Source: Marivita sp. | GTDB taxonomy: Bacteria; Pseudomonadota; Alphaproteobacteria; Rhodobacterales; Rhodobacteraceae | Direction of reading: 5' to 3' | Assembly: GCF_022763305.1 (NCBI RefSeq) | Contig: NZ_JALEGT010000079.1 | Location: forward strand, 113,229 to 177,228 | DNA length: 64,000 bases | Shown here: one piece after another, positions 1 to 9,490 of the stretch | Numbering within the stretch: position 1 is the first letter of the stretch | How the letters are laid out: the number at the start of each line of letters is the position of its first letter | Position numbers and translations under genes: made by a program | The notes under the pieces: generated by a model | What the model was told of the DNA's origin: nothing | The model's database searches: none | What the model saw: only the letters and a program-made list of their open reading frames with translations

Positions 1-453
1 GCCGGGACGCGTCGGCAGGGCCTCGGGCGCGATGATCTGATAGCGCGCGCGGTTCTGCGCGATGAGTGCGGCATCGCCTTCGATGCTGCGGGTGTTGGAG
101 ACCGCGTCGAAATCGTTTTCCGCCGAAATCCCGGCGGCGTTCTCCACGATCTGCGGGGCCGGGTTGCCGGGAGATGCCTGCACCGGGTCAATCCCGGAAT
201 TGGCGCGCCGTGCCTCGAGATCGGCCGCATCGAGCGGGCCTGTGGCGGACAGGGGCGCTCCCGTCACGGTTGGAGGTGCGCCGATGGTGGTGGGCGCCGC
301 GCGCCCTTCGAGCACCGCATCGCGACGCTGCTGGTAGCCGTCGATGCGGTCGAAGCCCACGGCGCTGTCGGGAATGCTGGGGCTGCAGGCGGTGACCGCC
401 ACAAGGGCGGCGCCCGCGACCCACGCCCGGATGATGCGATGTTTCTGGTTCAT
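1..453 (-). CDS. putative lipoprotein, truncated by window edge
   Basis: An open frame of 151 codons starts at an ATG on the minus strand and runs off the left edge without a stop, so the C-terminus is missing. The N-terminus MNQKHRIIRAW is followed by a hydrophobic stretch and a lipobox VTAC (Cys near residue 22), which suggests a lipoprotein signal peptide and attachment to the inner or outer membrane. The rest is Ala/Pro-rich and low in complexity, with no domain I recognise. It lies 23 bases downstream of gatA in the same direction and could be co-transcribed with gatCA. The function is unknown. Confidence 0.6.
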   Translation of the reverse strand, partial: MNQKHRIIRAWVAGAALVAVTACSPSIPDSAVGFDRIDGYQQRRDAVLEGRAAPTTIGAPPTVTGAPLSATGPLDAADLEARRANSGIDPVQASPGNPAPQIVENAAGISAENDFDAVSNTRSIEGDAALIAQNRARYQIIAPEALPTRPG

Positions 454-476
454 GTCCTGCCTCGTTCGGCGCGAAA

Positions 477-1960
<1,484 letters not shown>

Positions 1961-1961
<1 letters not shown>

Positions 1962-2248
1962 TATTCCACCACCTTCGGCACGGCGAAAAAGCCCTCGCGG
2001 GCGTCGGGGGCGTTGGCGAGAACCTTGTCCTGCATGCCCCCATCGGTGACGCCGTCCTTGCGTCGCTTGAGGCGCATCGGCTCGACGCTGACCATCGGCT
2101 CCACGCCCTCGACATCGACCTCGTTCAGCTGCTCAATGAAGCCGAGAATATTGCTGAATTCCTGTGCCAGTGCGGGCAGCGCGTCCTCTTCGACGCGGAT
2201 GCGCGCGAGCTTGGCCACGCGGGCGGCGGTTTCGATATCAATGGACAT
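1961..2248 (-). CDS. gatC: Asp/Glu-tRNA(Asn/Gln) amidotransferase subunit C
   Basis: A 95-residue protein with the GatC pattern: the N-terminal helix [17 protein letters not shown], the [20 protein letters not shown] segment, and a C-terminus ending FFAVPKVVE. GatC acts as a belt that stabilises the GatA-GatB interface. It is the first gene of a gatC-gatA pair on the minus strand, and the transcript probably starts in the 140-base gap upstream. Size and order match the family. Confidence 0.96.
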
Positions 2249-2350
2249 GCGGCGGGGTCCCCCCGAGTTTGCGGTCTGCGGATCTGTCGCTGCGTTTAGC
2301 CCCAGCAGGGCAAGGGTTCAAGTGGCGCGACCGCCGCTTCAACCTCCCGT

Positions 2351-2372
2351 GACCGGATGGCACGGTCCGGTC
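2351..2372. terminator. hairpin between histidine kinase gene and gatC
   Basis: A 7-bp perfect stem GACCGGA/TCCGGTC with an 8-base loop lies 17 bases beyond the histidine kinase stop codon on the minus strand. There is no T-run after it, so it may be a weak or Rho-assisted terminator, or only a chance palindrome in GC-rich DNA. Confidence 0.3.
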
Positions 2373-2388
2373 GTCGAAATGTTGGTGA

Positions 2389-3561
2389 CTACGGCTCGGG
2401 TGCCTCGAAAACGGACAGTGGCAGGGTCAGCCTGTGGGCAACACCCGAGCGGCGCCAATCGCTGTTCAGGCTGCCATTCATCTGGCGCGCGACGGTAACG
2501 TCGATCAGGCGGCTGCCAAAGCCGGTTTCGGTCGGGGCAGCGGCAATGTCGGGCCCGCCCTCTTCGCTCCAGTTGAGGCCGACATGATCGCCGTCGATCT
2601 GGCCGGTGATCGTGACGATGCCATCCGGGCAGGACAGCGCGCCGTATTTCGCGGCATTGGTGGCGAGTTCATGGAGCACGAGCGCAATATCGGTGATCGC
2701 GCGTCCTGACAGGTGCAGGTCCGGAAGATCCAGACCCAACTGCGCGGACCCGTTGGACAGATGCGGCTGCACGATGCGGGTGATGAGGTCCTCAAGCGCG
2801 AGGCTTTGCGCATCCGTGCGCCCATCTGCCAGTGACGGGCTGACCATCGAATGCGCAAGATCGAGCGCTGCCAGCCGCCCCTGAAGCACGCGCGCCATGT
2901 CGGCGGGGGTGTCCACCGTGCGCGAGGTCAGCGCGATCATGCCACCCACCACCGAAAACAGGTTCTTGACCCTGTGGTTCATCTCGCGCGCAAGCGTCTG
3001 CATCGCGTCACGTTCGCGGCGGAGATGCAGTTCGGTTTCAAGCATCGCGGCCAGATCGGACAGTATCTCGACATCCTTGTCCGTCCAGTCGCGCGGGGCG
3101 GTGTCGATGGCGCAGAACGACCCGATCGGCTCTCCGGTGGGGGCGTGGATCGGCACTCCCAGATAGGCGATCACACCCAGGTCCGAAATCGCCATGTTGC
3201 TGGTCAGAAGGGGATGCGCACGCGCATCGGACACCGCAAGAGTGCGGTCATGTGCGACCACATACTGACAGAAGGAGTGACTGAGCGGCGTTTCGCGGTC
3301 CGCTGCCACATCTGACGGCAGCCCGCATTGCGCCTTGAAGAACTGCCGTTCCGCATCGACGAAAGAGGCCAGACCGATCGGCACCCCCAGAAAGGTCGTT
3401 GCAAGCCGTGCGGCGCGGTCGAAAATCTCTTCGGGCGGCGTCTCCATCACCCCGGCATCCGCAAGCGCGGACAGACGCGCCCGGTCCGAGAGGCGGGCCT
3501 CGTGATCCGGCAAGGGATCGGTCGGAAACTGTGTCACGCCGTTTGATTTCTGCATGTTCAT
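2389..3561 (-). CDS. GAF-domain sensor histidine kinase, HWE family
   Basis: The likely start is the ATG at 3561 (MNMQKSNG), giving 390 residues; the frame stays open upstream but without domain content. Residues about 40-180 form a GAF domain (the segment ERQFFKAQCGLP is typical), followed by a dimerisation helix with His196 in REMNHRVKN and an ATPase domain containing ELATNAAKYGAL. The WSEEGGP motif (W-x-E) marks the HWE subfamily. No membrane segment is seen, so it is probably a cytoplasmic sensor. There is no adjacent response regulator. HWE kinases often work with single-domain regulators or PhyR-type general stress signalling; the signal here is unknown. Confidence 0.88.
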   Translation of the reverse strand: MNMQKSNGVTQFPTDPLPDHEARLSDRARLSALADAGVMETPPEEIFDRAARLATTFLGVPIGLASFVDAERQFFKAQCGLPSDVAADRETPLSHSFCQYVVAHDRTLAVSDARAHPLLTSNMAISDLGVIAYLGVPIHAPTGEPIGSFCAIDTAPRDWTDKDVEILSDLAAMLETELHLRRERDAMQTLAREMNHRVKNLFSVVGGMIALTSRTVDTPADMARVLQGRLAALDLAHSMVSPSLADGRTDAQSLALEDLITRIVQPHLSNGSAQLGLDLPDLHLSGRAITDIALVLHELATNAAKYGALSCPDGIVTITGQIDGDHVGLNWSEEGGPDIAAAPTETGFGSRLIDVTVARQMNGSLNSDWRRSGVAHRLTLPLSVFEAPEP

Positions 3562-3754
3562 GCGCCCTGCCCCCGCTGACGCGACCTGTGCTGTGCCGTG
3601 TACTGAACCTCGCCGGAACCCACCCCTGAGCACCGGCACTCCGATCGGACCGGGAACGCGCATCACGCCCCAAGCCGTTTCAAAGCCCGATGATAACGTC
3701 CAATGCTGGGCAGGCAAAGCCGAATGTCATAATGGCGCAGGAAATCGCCGGATT

Positions 3755-4390
3755 TCAGCGGCTTGCGAGTGTCAGCTCGAACTGACAGGTGGAGTGACCG
3801 GGCAATGCGCAACAGGCCGTTTCGCGACACCGAGCGCGCGGGTGAACGAGTTTGCGGTAGAGATGTTCGAACACCGCCGCATGCCAGTGGCAGAGCGGCA
3901 CATCGCTGTGTTCGCCCTGCACGATGGGATTGTGCGCGATGTCGAACCGCCACGGGCTTATCGCCGTGAACGCGCCCGACCCGGCAAAGGTCCAGGCGTG
4001 TTTGCGGATTGCACTGGACAGGGCCCGTGCCGCCAGAGGGGCTGGAAGACCCTTCAGGATCAGTTGCGCCGGTCGCGGAATGCGATGGGCCAGAATGTAC
4101 TCTGCCGTGGCGCGCCCGGCCCAAGCCGCCAGTTCCGGGGCAAGGTCCGGCTCATCCCGGCGCAGCACCTGATGCAGCCGCGCGGCATCGCCTTCGGGGA
4201 TCATCTGGGTACCGTCGGGCACCTCGAAAACCCCCGCTTCGGCCAGCATCTGCACCACCCGCGCCTCGCCGCCGATCCGTTCGATCTGCGGCAGAAGCTG
4301 CAGGATGGCGTTGGGCCCGATCAGCGCGCCGCGATGGCCGGTTGCGCGGGCATCCTCAGACGTCCTCCATTTGCTGCGATCCCCCTCCAC
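3755..4390 (-). CDS. bchJ: V4R-domain bacteriochlorophyll protein BchJ
   Basis: A 211-residue protein whose opening [18 protein letters not shown] and central [12 protein letters not shown] match BchJ. The C-terminal half is a V4R (4-vinyl reductase) fold with clustered Cys/His residues ([22 protein letters not shown]). BchJ was first called the 8-vinyl reductase, but family knowledge now favours an accessory or substrate-carrying role in Mg-protoporphyrin processing. The GTG start at 4390 lies inside the end of bchE (35-base overlap) with a weak AAGG upstream, so translation is probably coupled to bchE. A slightly later start cannot be excluded. Confidence 0.88.
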   Translation of the reverse strand: MEGDRSKWRTSEDARATGHRGALIGPNAILQLLPQIERIGGEARVVQMLAEAGVFEVPDGTQMIPEGDAARLHQVLRRDEPDLAPELAAWAGRATAEYILAHRIPRPAQLILKGLPAPLAARALSSAIRKHAWTFAGSGAFTAISPWRFDIAHNPIVQGEHSDVPLCHWHAAVFEHLYRKLVHPRARCRETACCALPGHSTCQFELTLASR

Positions 4391-6020
4391 AGGCCTTGAT
4401 CTCGGCCCCGTTGGGCAGTTTGAAGTCCTGAGTGCGTTCAGCCGAGCGTTCTTTCATCTGCGCCTTGACCGCCTCGCGGCGTTCCTTGGCGGCCGCGGCC
4501 TTGTCGGCAGAGGCCTCCCAATCCTCCATCTGCGCCTCGGCGATGGTGCGGCTGTCGTCGAAATGGAAGTCGAGCTTGTTCTTCGATTGCGGCCCGGTAT
4601 AGCCCACCTTGCCCAGATCGTAGAAGGTGCGCCCCACACCCGCCTTGAGGAAGGCATAGAGACAGCCCAGCAGGTACCGCCGCCGGAACCCGGTGCCGCG
4701 CCACGGATAGTGGAACAGCGCTTTTTTCATGTAGAACCGGCGGTAGTTGTTCATCACGCCATCGAGCAATTCCCCTCGCTCCATCGCGGCTGGTTTCATG
4801 ATGGGTGTCACAAAGTTATATCGACTGAAATCAAAGACTTCTACCTGGTCCTTCAATTCCTGGAACAAGGGCGTGAAAGGCCACGGCGTGTACATGGACC
4901 AGTTGGCGAGGTCCGGCTGCCAGTCCCACGCCATCTGGTAGGTCTCTTCCAGCGTCTCAGGCGTTTCGTTGTCGAGCCCCACGATGAACTGCGCCTCGAC
5001 CAGGATGTCGGCCTCGCGCAGCAAGCGGATCGCAGTCTTGTTCTCGTCGACCTTGGTTTCCTTGTTGAAGATGTCGAGCTTCATCTGCGCGGCGGCCTCG
5101 GTGCCAAGCGACACGTGCACCAGCCCCGCCTTGCGGTAGAACTTGAGCAGATCGCGGTCGCGGTAGATGTCGGTCACGCGGGTGTTGATGCCCCATTTGA
5201 CCCGGTCCGGCAGGCCCCGGTCGATCAGCTCCTGACAGAAGGCGACGAATTTCTTCTTGTTGATGGTGGGTTCCTCGTCGGCAAGGATGAAAAAGCCGAC
5301 GCCGTGATTTTCGACCAGATCCTCGATCTCGTCGACCACGTCCTTCGGATCGCGCACGCGGTAGTCGCGCCAGAATTTCCACTGGGAACAGAAGGAACAG
5401 GTGAAGGGACAGCCGCGCGCGAGGTTGGGGATCGCCACGCGCGTCCCCAGCGGAATGTAGATGTATTTCGACCACTCCAGAACGGTCCAGTCGGGTTTGA
5501 TCTTGGACAGGTCCTTGACCGTGCTCGCCGCCGGGGTCGCGACGATCTGGTCGCCCTCCATGAAGGCCAGACCCTTGATCTTGTGCTTGTCCGCAGGCCA
5601 ACGCCCGTCCTCGATGGCGAGCATCAGTTCGGTGCAGATCTCCTCGCCTTCGCCGCGCACGATCACGTCGACCCAGGGCGCTTCCGACAGGACCTGCTTG
5701 TACATGAAGGTCGCGTGGACCCCGCCCAGCATCCGCACGGCGTTGGGGACCACCTCGCTTGCAACCTTGAGCACGTCCTCGGCGCGGTAGATCGACGGGG
5801 TGATCGCGGTCACACCCACCACGTCGGGGTCCAGCTCTTCCATGCGTTTGGCGAGATCGGCATCCGACACGTTGTCGGTCATGGCGTCGATGAAGTGGAT
5901 GTCGTCAAATCCCGCCTGCCGCAGATGGCCCGACAGATACGCCACCCAAGCCGGCGGCCAGGTGCCCGCGATCTCGGCCCCGCCGGAGCGGTAGTTGGGA
6001 TGGACAAACAAAATGCGCAT
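4356..6020 (-). CDS. bchE: Mg-protoporphyrin IX monomethyl ester anaerobic oxidative cyclase
   Basis: BchE forms ring E of bacteriochlorophyll without oxygen, using cobalamin and a radical-SAM iron-sulfur cluster. The ATG at 6020 ([19 protein letters not shown]) follows a good GGGGAGAG site and gives 554 residues; the frame is open further upstream but that part is the promoter. An N-terminal B12-binding domain (residues about 1-140) is followed by the radical-SAM motif CPFTCSFC (Cys204, Cys208, Cys211). It is first in a bchE-bchJ pair. Its presence implies bacteriochlorophyll synthesis under low oxygen. Other photosynthesis genes are not in the window. Confidence 0.96.
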   Translation of the reverse strand: MRILFVHPNYRSGGAEIAGTWPPAWVAYLSGHLRQAGFDDIHFIDAMTDNVSDADLAKRMEELDPDVVGVTAITPSIYRAEDVLKVASEVVPNAVRMLGGVHATFMYKQVLSEAPWVDVIVRGEGEEICTELMLAIEDGRWPADKHKIKGLAFMEGDQIVATPAASTVKDLSKIKPDWTVLEWSKYIYIPLGTRVAIPNLARGCPFTCSFCSQWKFWRDYRVRDPKDVVDEIEDLVENHGVGFFILADEEPTINKKKFVAFCQELIDRGLPDRVKWGINTRVTDIYRDRDLLKFYRKAGLVHVSLGTEAAAQMKLDIFNKETKVDENKTAIRLLREADILVEAQFIVGLDNETPETLEETYQMAWDWQPDLANWSMYTPWPFTPLFQELKDQVEVFDFSRYNFVTPIMKPAAMERGELLDGVMNNYRRFYMKKALFHYPWRGTGFRRRYLLGCLYAFLKAGVGRTFYDLGKVGYTGPQSKNKLDFHFDDSRTIAEAQMEDWEASADKAAAAKERREAVKAQMKERSAERTQDFKLPNGAEIKACGGGSQQMEDV

Positions 6021-6038
6021 GGCGACTCTCCCCGTGTG

Positions 6039-6056
6039 TGTAAACTTATATTGACA
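6039..6056. promoter_or_regulatory. PpsR/CrtJ-type box 1 upstream of bchE
   Basis: A perfect TGT-N12-ACA palindrome, the consensus of the aerobic photosynthesis repressor PpsR/CrtJ. On the minus strand it begins TGTCAAT and covers TATAAG (6050-6045), a plausible -10 for bchE. It lies 19 bases before the bchE start codon. Repressor binding here would block RNA polymerase. Confidence 0.82.
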
Positions 6057-6063
6057 GTTTATT

Positions 6064-6081
6064 TGTCCGCTTTGATTGACA
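6064..6081. promoter_or_regulatory. PpsR/CrtJ-type box 2 upstream of bchE
   Basis: A second perfect TGT-N12-ACA palindrome, separated from box 1 by 7 bases (25 bp start to start). PpsR tetramers are known to bind such closely spaced pairs cooperatively. Both boxes read TGTCAAT on the minus strand. Box 2 would cover the -35 region and overlaps the FNR-type box. Confidence 0.82.
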
Positions 6082-6089
6082 TAGATCAA
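6076..6089. promoter_or_regulatory. FnrL-type box upstream of bchE
   Basis: TTGAC-ATAG-ATCAA fits the FNR/FnrL consensus TTGAY-N4-RTCAA. Its centre is about 42-45 bp upstream of a start site inferred from the TATAAG hexamer, the position used for class II activation by FNR proteins. It overlaps PpsR box 2 by 6 bases, so oxygen-sensed activation and PpsR repression would compete. The divergent gene at 6160 could also respond. Confidence 0.7.
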
Positions 6090-6159
6090 AATGCCCTGAC
6101 CTCTTTTCCGCAGCGCCCGCTGTGCTAGCCTTGGCCCGAACAAGGAGGGAGGTTCTCAG

Positions 6160-6852
6160 ATGAACATCATATGGCTTGGGCACGGATCGTTCCGGATCGA
6201 GATCGGCGATCAGGTGCTGCTGATCGACCCGTGGCTTAACGGCAACCCGATGATGGAGGGGCAGGACAAGGACGCGGCGATTGCGGGCGCAACGCATTTC
6301 CTTGTGACCCATGGGCACGGCGATCACACCGCGGATGTTGTGGCGCTGTCACAGAAAACCGGGGCGCCGGTCTCTGGGATGGTGGAACTGGCGCAACACC
6401 TGTTTGCGCTTGGAGCACATCAAGGGCACGCGTTCAACAAGGGGGGCACGATCACGCTGGGCAATGTCGCGGTGACACTGGTGCCGGCATCGCATTCCTC
6501 CTCAATGGAGATCGATGGCGACAAGCGCTACATGGGCATGGAAACCGGCTTCATCCTGCGCGGTGACGGCAAGACGCTCTACTTCTCAGGCGATACGTCG
6601 ATCATGGCCGACATGGACTGGATCGGGGATTGCTACAAACCCGACATCGGCATCCTGTCGGCGGGCGGCTATTACACCATGGATATGGCCGGTGTGGCCT
6701 ATGCCGCGAAGCGGTATTTCGACTTCAAGACGCTGATCCCCTGCCACTACCGGACGTTCCCGGCGCTGGAGCAATCCGCCGAAGGGTTGATCCGCGCGCT
6801 TCCGGACGTCGATGTGATCGAGCCGCAGGTGATGCAGGCGATCACGGTCTGA
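6160..6852 (+). CDS. UPF0173-family metal-dependent hydrolase
   Basis: A 230-residue metallo-beta-lactamase-fold protein. It has the binuclear metal motif THGHGDH (His51, His53, Asp55, His56), with later ligand candidates at ASHSS and in YFSGDTS, and the UPF0173 opening MNIIWLGHGSFRIE. The family hydrolyses esters or phosphoesters of unknown physiological substrate. A strong AAGGAGGGAGG site precedes the ATG. It is divergent from bchE and shares the intergenic region with the PpsR and FnrL boxes, so it may be co-regulated. Confidence 0.9.
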   Translation: MNIIWLGHGSFRIEIGDQVLLIDPWLNGNPMMEGQDKDAAIAGATHFLVTHGHGDHTADVVALSQKTGAPVSGMVELAQHLFALGAHQGHAFNKGGTITLGNVAVTLVPASHSSSMEIDGDKRYMGMETGFILRGDGKTLYFSGDTSIMADMDWIGDCYKPDIGILSAGGYYTMDMAGVAYAAKRYFDFKTLIPCHYRTFPALEQSAEGLIRALPDVDVIEPQVMQAITV

Positions 6853-6857
6853 ACTGG

Positions 6858-6924
6858 CGGCAAGCCCGTTCGAACGGGCTTGCCGCATTTTCCAAAATGC
6901 GGGAAAGGCCCTTCGAAGGGCCTT
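6858..6924. terminator. triple palindrome, bidirectional terminator region
   Basis: Three palindromes stand in a row between the convergent UPF0173 and metY genes. 6858-6885 is a perfect 28-bp palindrome centred on GTTCGAAC, 6885-6900 is GCATTTT-CC-AAAATGC, and 6905-6924 is a perfect 20-bp palindrome centred on CTTCGAAG. They probably end both transcripts. The TCGA-centred form recurs after the quinone oxidoreductase gene. Confidence 0.65.
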
Positions 6925-6929
6925 CCGCC

Positions 6930-8219
6930 TCACTTGGCCGCGTTCAGCGCCTGGTTCAGATCCGCGATCAGGTCCGCCGGGTCTTCGATCCCGATGGAAA
7001 TCCGCACCACGCTCGGACCCGCACCCGCCGCTTCCTGCTGCTCGGGGGTCAACTGACGGTGTGTGGTCGAGGCCGAATGGATCACGAGGCTGCGCGTGTC
7101 GCCAAGGTTCGCCACGTGGCTGAAGATCTGCAGGGCATCGACAAACTTGATGCAGGACTCGTATCCACCCTTCAGCCGCACAGTGAAAAGGCCGCCTGCC
7201 CCGTTCGGGCAAATCCGTGCCACCCGGTCGTTATAGGGCGAGGACGGCAGACCCGCATAGGTCACAGCCTCGACCGCCTCATGCGTTTCGAGCCCGCTTG
7301 CCACTTCCATCGCGTTCGCGACATGCTTCTGCATGCGCAGGGACAGGGTCTCGATCCCCATCAGCGTGTAATGCGCCGCCTGCGGGTTCAGCGTCATGCC
7401 CAGATCGCGCAGACCGATGGCGATGCCGTGGAAGGTAAAGGCCAGCGGGCCGAAGGTCTCGTGGAACTTGAGGCCGTGATAGGCGGGCTCGGGCGCGCTC
7501 AGCGACGGGAACTTGTCATTGGCGGACCAGTCAAACTTGCCGCTGTCCACCACGACGCCACCGGTCACGGTGCCATTGCCGGTAAGGTATTTGGTCATCG
7601 AGTGCACGACCAATGTCGCGCCATGTTCGATCGGGCGGCAGAGGTATGGCGTGGCCGAGGTGTTGTCCACGATGAGCGGGATACCCGCCGCATCGGAAAT
7701 CGCCGAGATCGCGTCGAGATCTGTGATGTAGCCACCGGGGTTGGCGATGGATTCGCAGAACACCGCGCGGGTGTCGTCGTTGATCGCGGCCTTGACCGCG
7801 TCGAGATCGTCGAAATCGACAAAGGTCGCCGACCAGCCGAAGCGTTTGATCGTCTGGCTGAATTGGGTGATCGTGCCGCCGTAAAGACGTGTCGAGGCGA
7901 CGATGTTCTTGCCCGGCCCCATCAGTGGGAAGAGCGCCATGATCTGTGCCGCGTGGCCTGAGGAACAGCAGACCGCGCCGACACCGCCCTCAAGCGTCGC
8001 CATGCGTTCCTGCAACGCGGCCACGGTCGGGTTGGTCAGGCGGGAATAGATGTAGCCCACTTCCTGCAGGTTGAAGAGCGCCGCCGCGTGATCGGCATCC
8101 CGGAACACGTAAGCGGTCGTCTGGTAGATCGGCACCTGCCGCGCGCCAGTGGCCGGATCGGGCCGTGCGCCAGCATGGATTTGAAGCGTGTCGAAACCGT
8201 AGCTCGGTCCGTCTGTCAT
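6930..8219 (-). CDS. metY: O-acetylhomoserine sulfhydrylase
   Basis: A 429-residue PLP enzyme of the Cys/Met metabolism family. It condenses O-acetylhomoserine with sulfide (or methanethiol) to give homocysteine or methionine in the cytoplasm. The PLP lysine is Lys210 in HSMTKYLTGNG, the SSGHAAQ cofactor loop is present, and the length and opening (YGFDTLQIHAGARPDP) fit MetY rather than shorter MetB/MetC proteins. A GGGGAGAG site precedes the ATG. The 225-base upstream gap is shared with the divergent oxidoreductase; no SAM riboswitch was recognised there. Confidence 0.93.
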   Translation of the reverse strand: MTDGPSYGFDTLQIHAGARPDPATGARQVPIYQTTAYVFRDADHAAALFNLQEVGYIYSRLTNPTVAALQERMATLEGGVGAVCCSSGHAAQIMALFPLMGPGKNIVASTRLYGGTITQFSQTIKRFGWSATFVDFDDLDAVKAAINDDTRAVFCESIANPGGYITDLDAISAISDAAGIPLIVDNTSATPYLCRPIEHGATLVVHSMTKYLTGNGTVTGGVVVDSGKFDWSANDKFPSLSAPEPAYHGLKFHETFGPLAFTFHGIAIGLRDLGMTLNPQAAHYTLMGIETLSLRMQKHVANAMEVASGLETHEAVEAVTYAGLPSSPYNDRVARICPNGAGGLFTVRLKGGYESCIKFVDALQIFSHVANLGDTRSLVIHSASTTHRQLTPEQQEAAGAGPSVVRISIGIEDPADLIADLNQALNAAK

Positions 8220-8444
8220 GGTTCTCTCCCCTTGGAACTACTTGGTTGCGCACAGGATTAGGGCAACACCGTGCGGCTCACAACTGTTGGGTTGCTCGAA
8301 AGGACATTGGCCCGGCATGTGGCGAAGGATCGAAGAACGGCGTTTCGATTTCCGACGCTGGTGCAAAACTCTGTCCCGCGACCTTGCAGAGCAGGCGCAT
8401 TCTGCGACACAAGGAAGGCCAACCAGACAGGAGCCCGCACCGCC

Positions 8445-9434
8445 ATGACGCTTCCCGAGACCATGACCGCTGTCGAGATCACCACCCATGGCGGACCCGA
8501 GGTCCTGCAGCCCGTGACCGTTCCCGTGCCGACACCCAAGGCGGGGGAAATCCTGATCAAGGTCGCCTATGCCGGGGTCAACCGCCCCGACGCGCTGCAA
8601 CGTGCGGGCCTCTATAACCCGCCGCCCGATGCCTCGCCCCTGCCCGGGCTCGAGGCCGCTGGAACCGTGGCGGCGGTTGGCCCCGGTGTTGCGCGCTGGA
8701 GCGTGGGCGATGCCGTGACGGCCCTGCTGCCCGGTGGCGGCTATGCGGAGTATGTCACCACCCATGCCGACCACGCCCTGCCGGTGCCCGAGGGCATGCC
8801 GATGGATCAGGCAGCCGCCCTCTGCGAGACGTTTTTTACCGTTTGGTCAAATGTCTTCCGACGCGGTGGATTGAAGGCCGGAGAGCGGCTCCTCGTGCAT
8901 GGCGGATCGAGCGGCATTGGCACCACCGCGATCCAACTGGCGCATTTACGCGGCGCACGGGTGTTCACGACCGCCGGGTCGGCGGACAAGTGCAACGCCT
9001 GTCTGGCACTGGGGGCCGAGGCGGCGTGGAATTACCGCGAGGTGGATTTCGTCGATGCGATGCGCGCGATGGGCGGTGCGGATGTGATCCTCGACATGGT
9101 CGGCGGCGATTACCTGCCGCGCAACGTCAAGGCGCTGGCCGATGATGGTCGGCTGGTGCAGATCGCGTTCCTGCAAGGCCCGAAGGTCGAGATGAATTTC
9201 ACCCAGATGATGACTCGGCGGCTGACCCTCACGGGATCGACCCTGCGGCCCCAGTCCGTTGCCGCCAAGGCCGCTATTGCACGCGATCTGGAGGCCGAGG
9301 TCTGGCCGCATCTGGCGTCTAGCCGCATCGCCCCGGTGATGGACAGCGCGTTTGCGCTGGCGGATGCGGCACAAGCCCATGCGCGGATGGAAGGGTCGAC
9401 CCATATCGGGAAGATCGTGCTGACGGTCGGCTGA
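8445..9434 (+). CDS. zinc-independent NAD(P)H:quinone oxidoreductase (PIG3/QOR type)
   Basis: A 329-residue medium-chain dehydrogenase/reductase. The ATG at 8445 follows an AGGAG 10 bases upstream; an in-frame ATG at 8463 is a less likely start. It has the N-terminal GroES-like fold (GEILIKVAYAGVNRPDALQR), the HGGSSGIGTTAIQLA NADPH-binding loop, and no catalytic or structural zinc cysteines. This fits quinone reductases of the PIG3 group. It is divergent from metY. The substrate is not known. Confidence 0.88.
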   Translation: MTLPETMTAVEITTHGGPEVLQPVTVPVPTPKAGEILIKVAYAGVNRPDALQRAGLYNPPPDASPLPGLEAAGTVAAVGPGVARWSVGDAVTALLPGGGYAEYVTTHADHALPVPEGMPMDQAAALCETFFTVWSNVFRRGGLKAGERLLVHGGSSGIGTTAIQLAHLRGARVFTTAGSADKCNACLALGAEAAWNYREVDFVDAMRAMGGADVILDMVGGDYLPRNVKALADDGRLVQIAFLQGPKVEMNFTQMMTRRLTLTGSTLRPQSVAAKAAIARDLEAEVWPHLASSRIAPVMDSAFALADAAQAHARMEGSTHIGKIVLTVG

Positions 9435-9435
9435 C

Positions 9436-9489
9436 GCGAAGAGCTTTCGAAAGCTCTTCGCCACGGGCTGAAGCCGCGTCGACGCGGCT
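9436..9489. terminator. paired TCGA-centred palindromes, bidirectional terminator
   Basis: A perfect 26-bp palindrome (9436-9461, core CTTTCGAAAG) and a perfect 18-bp palindrome (9472-9489, arms AGCCGCGT/ACGCGGCT) fill the gap between the convergent oxidoreductase and glpK stops. They have the same design as the palindromes at 6858-6924 but different arm sequences. Confidence 0.6.
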
Positions 9490-9490
9490 C

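Noticed and set aside
4305..6128. 607-codon open frame on the plus strand
   Set aside because: It is antisense to bchE in a codon-phase shadow typical of GC-rich genes; its product is His/Arg/Gly/Val-rich with no recognisable domain.
8220..8444. SAM-type riboswitch before metY
   Set aside because: I looked for the SAM-II and SAM/SAH conserved segments on both strands in this gap and could not identify them. A covariance-model search could still find one.
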